Assembly: GCA_001298575.1 (NCBI GenBank)
Contig: LJCV01000250.1
Coordinates: forward strand, 1 to 64,000
Length of the DNA stretch: 64,000 nucleotides
DNA from: Actinobacteria bacterium OK074
GTDB lineage: Bacteria > Actinomycetota > Actinomycetes > Streptomycetales > Streptomycetaceae
Direction: 5' to 3'
The position numbers were made by a program, and so were the translations under genes. Position 1 is the first letter of the stretch. The number at the start of each line of letters is the position of its first letter. Of this stretch, positions 61,110 to 64,000 are shown piece by piece. A model generated the notes under the pieces. That model made no database searches, had not been told where the DNA came from, and saw only the letters and a program-made list of their open reading frames with translations.

Positions 61110-62423
61110 GTGCTCACCGCGTTCGCCCGGGCGTTCAGGACGCCCGACCTGCGCAAGAAGCTGCTCTTCACACTCGCCATCATCGTGCTCTACCGCGTGG
61201 GTACGCATGTGCCGATCCCGGGCGTCGACTACAAGAGCGTTCAGACCTGCATGGACGAGGCACAGGCCAACACCGGTCTGTTCGGTCTCGTCAACATGTT
61301 CAGCGGCGGCGCGCTGCTCCAGATCACGATCTTCGCGCTGGGCATCATGCCGTACATCACGGCGAGCATCATCCTCCAACTGCTGACCGTGGTGATCCCG
61401 CGCCTGGAAGCCCTCAAGAAGGAGGGGCAGGCCGGTACGGCGAAGATCACGCAGTACACGCGTTATCTGACGGTCGCCCTCGCCATCCTCCAGGGCACCG
61501 GCCTGGTCGCCACCGCCCGCAGCGGCGCGCTGTTCAGTGGTTGCTCCGCGACCTCGACCATCGTCCCGGACCAGTCGATCTTCACCACGATCACGATGGT
61601 CATCTGCATGACCGCCGGTACGGCCATGGTCATGTGGCTCGGTGAGCTGATCACCGACCGCGGTATCGGCAACGGCATGTCGATCCTGATGTTCATCTCG
61701 ATCGCGGCCACGTTCCCGTCCGCGCTGTGGACCATCAAGAAGCAGGGCACCCTGGCCGACGGCTGGATCGAGTTCGGCACGGTCATCGCGGTCGGCCTGG
61801 TCATGGTCGGCCTCGTCGTCTTCGTCGAGCAGGCCCAGCGCCGTATCCCGGTGCAGTACGCGAAGCGCATGATCGGCCGCCGGTCGTATGGTGGTACGTC
61901 CACCTACATCCCGTTGAAGGTCAATCAGGCCGGTGTGATTCCGGTCATCTTCGCGTCCTCGCTGCTCTACATCCCGGCGCTGATCGCCCAGTTCTCCAGC
62001 AGCAACTCCAGCTGGAAGACGTGGATCGAGACCAACCTGACCAAGGGCGATCACCCGGTTTACATCACTTCGTACTTCCTGCTGATCGTCTTCTTCGCCT
62101 TCTTCTACGTCGCGATCTCCTTCAACCCCGAAGAAGTTGCCGACAACATGAAGAAGTATGGTGGGTTCATCCCTGGTATCCGGGCCGGTCGTCCGACCGC
62201 CGAGTACCTGAGTTACGTGCTCAACCGGATCACCTGGCCAGGGTCGCTGTATCTGGGTCTGATCGCTCTCGTGCCGACCATGGCACTCGTGGGCTTCGGA
62301 GCGACGAACAACTTCCCGTTCGGCGGGACCAGCATCCTGATCATCGTGGGTGTCGGCCTTGAGACGGTGAAGCAGATCGAGAGCCAGCTTCAGCAGCGCA
62401 ATTACGAAGGGTTCCTCCGCTGA
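61110..62423 (+). CDS. secY: protein translocase channel subunit SecY
   Basis: 437-aa polytopic channel protein with 10 predicted helices. N-terminal LTAFARAFRTPDLRKKLLFT. The plug/helix-2 region is SGGALLQITIFALGIMPYIT. The cytoplasmic loop VQYAKRMIGRRSYGGTSTYI (about 248-267) contacts SecA. GTG start at 61110 after GGAGGCACC. Its TGA stop overlaps the adk ATG. With SecE encoded here at 14236, it forms the core translocon. Confidence 0.98.
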   Translation: MLTAFARAFRTPDLRKKLLFTLAIIVLYRVGTHVPIPGVDYKSVQTCMDEAQANTGLFGLVNMFSGGALLQITIFALGIMPYITASIILQLLTVVIPRLEALKKEGQAGTAKITQYTRYLTVALAILQGTGLVATARSGALFSGCSATSTIVPDQSIFTTITMVICMTAGTAMVMWLGELITDRGIGNGMSILMFISIAATFPSALWTIKKQGTLADGWIEFGTVIAVGLVMVGLVVFVEQAQRRIPVQYAKRMIGRRSYGGTSTYIPLKVNQAGVIPVIFASSLLYIPALIAQFSSSNSSWKTWIETNLTKGDHPVYITSYFLLIVFFAFFYVAISFNPEEVADNMKKYGGFIPGIRAGRPTAEYLSYVLNRITWPGSLYLGLIALVPTMALVGFGATNNFPFGGTSILIIVGVGLETVKQIESQLQQRNYEGFLR

Positions 62424-63088
62424 TGCGTATCGTCCTCGTCGGGCCGCCCGGTGCGGGTAAGGGAACGCAGGCCGCGTTCCTCGCCAAGAACCTGTCGATC
62501 CCGCACATCTCCACGGGCGACCTGTTCCGCGCGAACATCAGCAAGCAGACGGAGCTCGGCAAACTCGCGAAGTCCTACATGGACGCGGGGAACCTGGTCC
62601 CGGACGAGGTCACCATCGGCATGGCCAAGGACCGCATGGAGCAGGCGGACGCGGCGGGCGGGTTCCTGCTCGACGGCTTCCCGCGCAACGTCTCCCAGGC
62701 CGAGGCCCTCGACGAGATGCTCAAGACCGAGGGCATGAAGCTGGACGCGGTCCTCGACCTGGAGGTCCCGGAGGAAGAGGTCGTCAAGCGGATCGCCGGA
62801 CGGCGCATCTGCCGCAACGACTCGGCGCACGTCTTCCACGTCTCGTACAAGAAGCCCAAGACCGAGGGCGTCTGCGACGCGTGCGGCGGTGAGCTGTACC
62901 AGCGCGACGACGACTCCGAGGAGACCGTGCGGACGCGGCTGGAGGTCTACCACACGCAGACCGAGCCGATCATCGACTACTACAAGGCCCAGGGGCTTGT
63001 GGTGACGATCTCGGCGCTCGGCAAGGTGGAAGAGGTTACTGGGCGGGCGATGGATGCTCTGCGTAGTGGTGACGGCTCAGAAGGTTAA
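62423..63088 (+). CDS. adk: adenylate kinase
   Basis: 221-aa nucleotide kinase, ATP + AMP to 2 ADP. The P-loop is GPPGAGKGTQ (7-16). AMP-binding Arg region is STGDLFRANI; Asp-containing LID approach is LDGFPRN. The LID domain has the long-form layout (GRRICRNDSAHVF ... VCDACGGELYQRDDD) but retains three of the four usual zinc ligands. ATG overlaps the secY stop. Confidence 0.97.
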   Translation: MRIVLVGPPGAGKGTQAAFLAKNLSIPHISTGDLFRANISKQTELGKLAKSYMDAGNLVPDEVTIGMAKDRMEQADAAGGFLLDGFPRNVSQAEALDEMLKTEGMKLDAVLDLEVPEEEVVKRIAGRRICRNDSAHVFHVSYKKPKTEGVCDACGGELYQRDDDSEETVRTRLEVYHTQTEPIIDYYKAQGLVVTISALGKVEEVTGRAMDALRSGDGSEG

Positions 63089-63148
63089 GTCGCCTACTGG
63101 GGCGGGGCTGTTCGTTCGTTGGCGGGTGCGGGTGTGTGGGGGCTGGTC

Positions 63149-63182
63149 ACGCAGTTCCCCGCGCCCCTTTTGGGGCGCGGCT
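63149..63182. repeat. dispersed intergenic repeat, adk-map gap copy
   Basis: The core gcagttccccgcgccccttt is followed by ttggggcgcggctg, forming a ggggcgcg/cgcgcccc stem-loop. It matches the repeats in the 44.5-44.9 kb gap and lies between adk and map, where it may act as a terminator. Confidence 0.75.
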
Positions 63183-63246
63183 GCCGTGGTCGTATCGTTG
63201 ACAGTCGCCCCCTGCTCCTCCTCCTCGAAAGAAGGCCGTCGTACCC

Positions 63247-64000
63247 ATGGTGCAGATCAAAAGTCCCGAGCAGATCGCCAAAATGCGCGAGGCGGGGCTG
63301 GTGGTCGCCGCCATCCACGCGGCCACGCGTGAGGCGGCCGTGCCGGGGGCCACGACCAGGGACCTGGACCAGGTCGCGCGCAAGGTGCTCGCGGAGCACA
63401 ACGCGAAGCCGAACTTCCTTGGGTACGGCGGCTTTCCCGCCACCATCTGCACCTCGGCGAACGAGGTCGTCGTCCACGGCATCCCCTCCGACGAGGTGGT
63501 CCTCAAGGACGGCGACATCATCTCGATCGACTGCGGCGCGATCATCGACGGCTGGCACGGCGACGCCGCGTACACCGCGTTCGTCGGCTCCGGCCACGCC
63601 CCCGAGCTGATCGAGCTGTCCCGGGTGACCGAAGAGTCCATGTGGGCCGGCATCGCCGCGATGAAGCAGGGCAACCGGCTCGTCGACGTCTCCCGCGCCA
63701 TCGAGACGTACATCCGCCGCCAGCCGAAGCCCGGCGGCGGCCGGTACGGCATCATCGAGGACTACGGCGGCCACGGCATCGGCACCGAGATGCACATGGA
63801 CCCGCACCTGCTGAACTACGTCGAGAAGCGACGCGGCAAGGGGCCGAAGCTGGTCCCCGGCTTCTGCCTCGCCATCGAGCCCATGGTGTCGCTGGGCACC
63901 CCCAAGACCCAGGTGCTTGAGGACGACTGGACGGTCATCACGACCGACGGCACCTGGTCCTCGCACTGGGAGCACTCCGTCGCGCTGACGGAGGAGGGGC
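63247..64000 (+). CDS. map: methionine aminopeptidase (3'-truncated by window edge)
   Basis: First 251 codons of a type I methionine aminopeptidase, which removes the initiator Met from nascent proteins. Metal ligands are D95 (SIDCGAI), D106 (HGDAAYT), H176 (GGHGIG), E211 (AIEPMV) and E242 (HWEHSVALTE); H77 (VVVHGIP) is the active-site histidine. Starts at ATG 63247. Only a few C-terminal residues can be missing. Completes the conserved secY-adk-map order. Confidence 0.96.
   Translation, partial: MVQIKSPEQIAKMREAGLVVAAIHAATREAAVPGATTRDLDQVARKVLAEHNAKPNFLGYGGFPATICTSANEVVVHGIPSDEVVLKDGDIISIDCGAIIDGWHGDAAYTAFVGSGHAPELIELSRVTEESMWAGIAAMKQGNRLVDVSRAIETYIRRQPKPGGGRYGIIEDYGGHGIGTEMHMDPHLLNYVEKRRGKGPKLVPGFCLAIEPMVSLGTPKTQVLEDDWTVITTDGTWSSHWEHSVALTEEG

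Overview
The window is a high-GC actinobacterial chromosome segment, almost certainly Streptomyces. The support is direct: very high G+C at third codon positions, frequent GTG and TTG starts, a 1161-aa RpoB starting at TTG, an NusG with a long acidic N-terminal extension, a zinc-type S14, an L23 with an Ala/Lys-rich N-terminal extension, and the Streptomyces order tRNA-Trp-secE-nusG-rplKA-(lipoprotein)-rplJL-rpoBC-rpsLG-fusA-tuf ... S10-spc-secY-adk-map.

Layout. Positions 1-13.8 kb: APC permease, GlsB-type membrane protein, tRNA-Tyr, small unknown genes, an NAD(P)-binding reductase-like protein, a cytosine-deaminase-family protein lacking three catalytic residues, tRNA-Thr, tRNA-Met and rpmG, a HadA/HadB-like MaoC pair, a TetR/MFS pair with matched operators, murB, an adenosine deaminase-like gene and aspC. 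Positions 14.0-27.6 kb: tRNA-Trp, secE-nusG, rplK-rplA, a lipoprotein, rplJ-rplL behind an L10-type leader, and rpoB-rpoC. Positions 27.8-38.2 kb: an accessory polysaccharide locus (GT2, small anchored protein, GT4, large polytopic DUF2206/GT-C-like protein, GT4, Wzx-like flippase, GT4) with stop/start overlaps, and a convergent membrane-anchored clan GH-A hydrolase. Positions 38.4-43.8 kb: a DUF1707 protein and the str operon rpsL-rpsG-fusA-tuf. Positions 43.8-50.4 kb: a second accessory island (RBBP9-like hydrolase, dispersed GC-rich repeats, MFS exporter, DUF917 protein, and an overlapping two-gene unit whose products share an NIIQ..AVG motif). Positions 51.0-64.0 kb: S10 and spc ribosomal operons, secY, adk and the truncated map.

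How it works together. The core is translation, transcription and secretion machinery, punctuated by strong hairpins (after tRNA-Tyr, rpmG, rplA, rpoC, tuf, and between spc and secY) and by an L10 leader with a terminator-like attenuator. Accessory genes occupy two breakpoints of this core, rpoC/rpsL and tuf/rpsJ. The most interesting are the glycan assembly locus, the two-gene unit with matching amyloid-like motifs at 48.1-50.4 kb, and the apparent cytosine-deaminase pseudoenzyme at 4.0-5.4 kb. No CRISPR array, prophage, insertion sequence, rRNA operon or biosynthetic megasynthase was seen.
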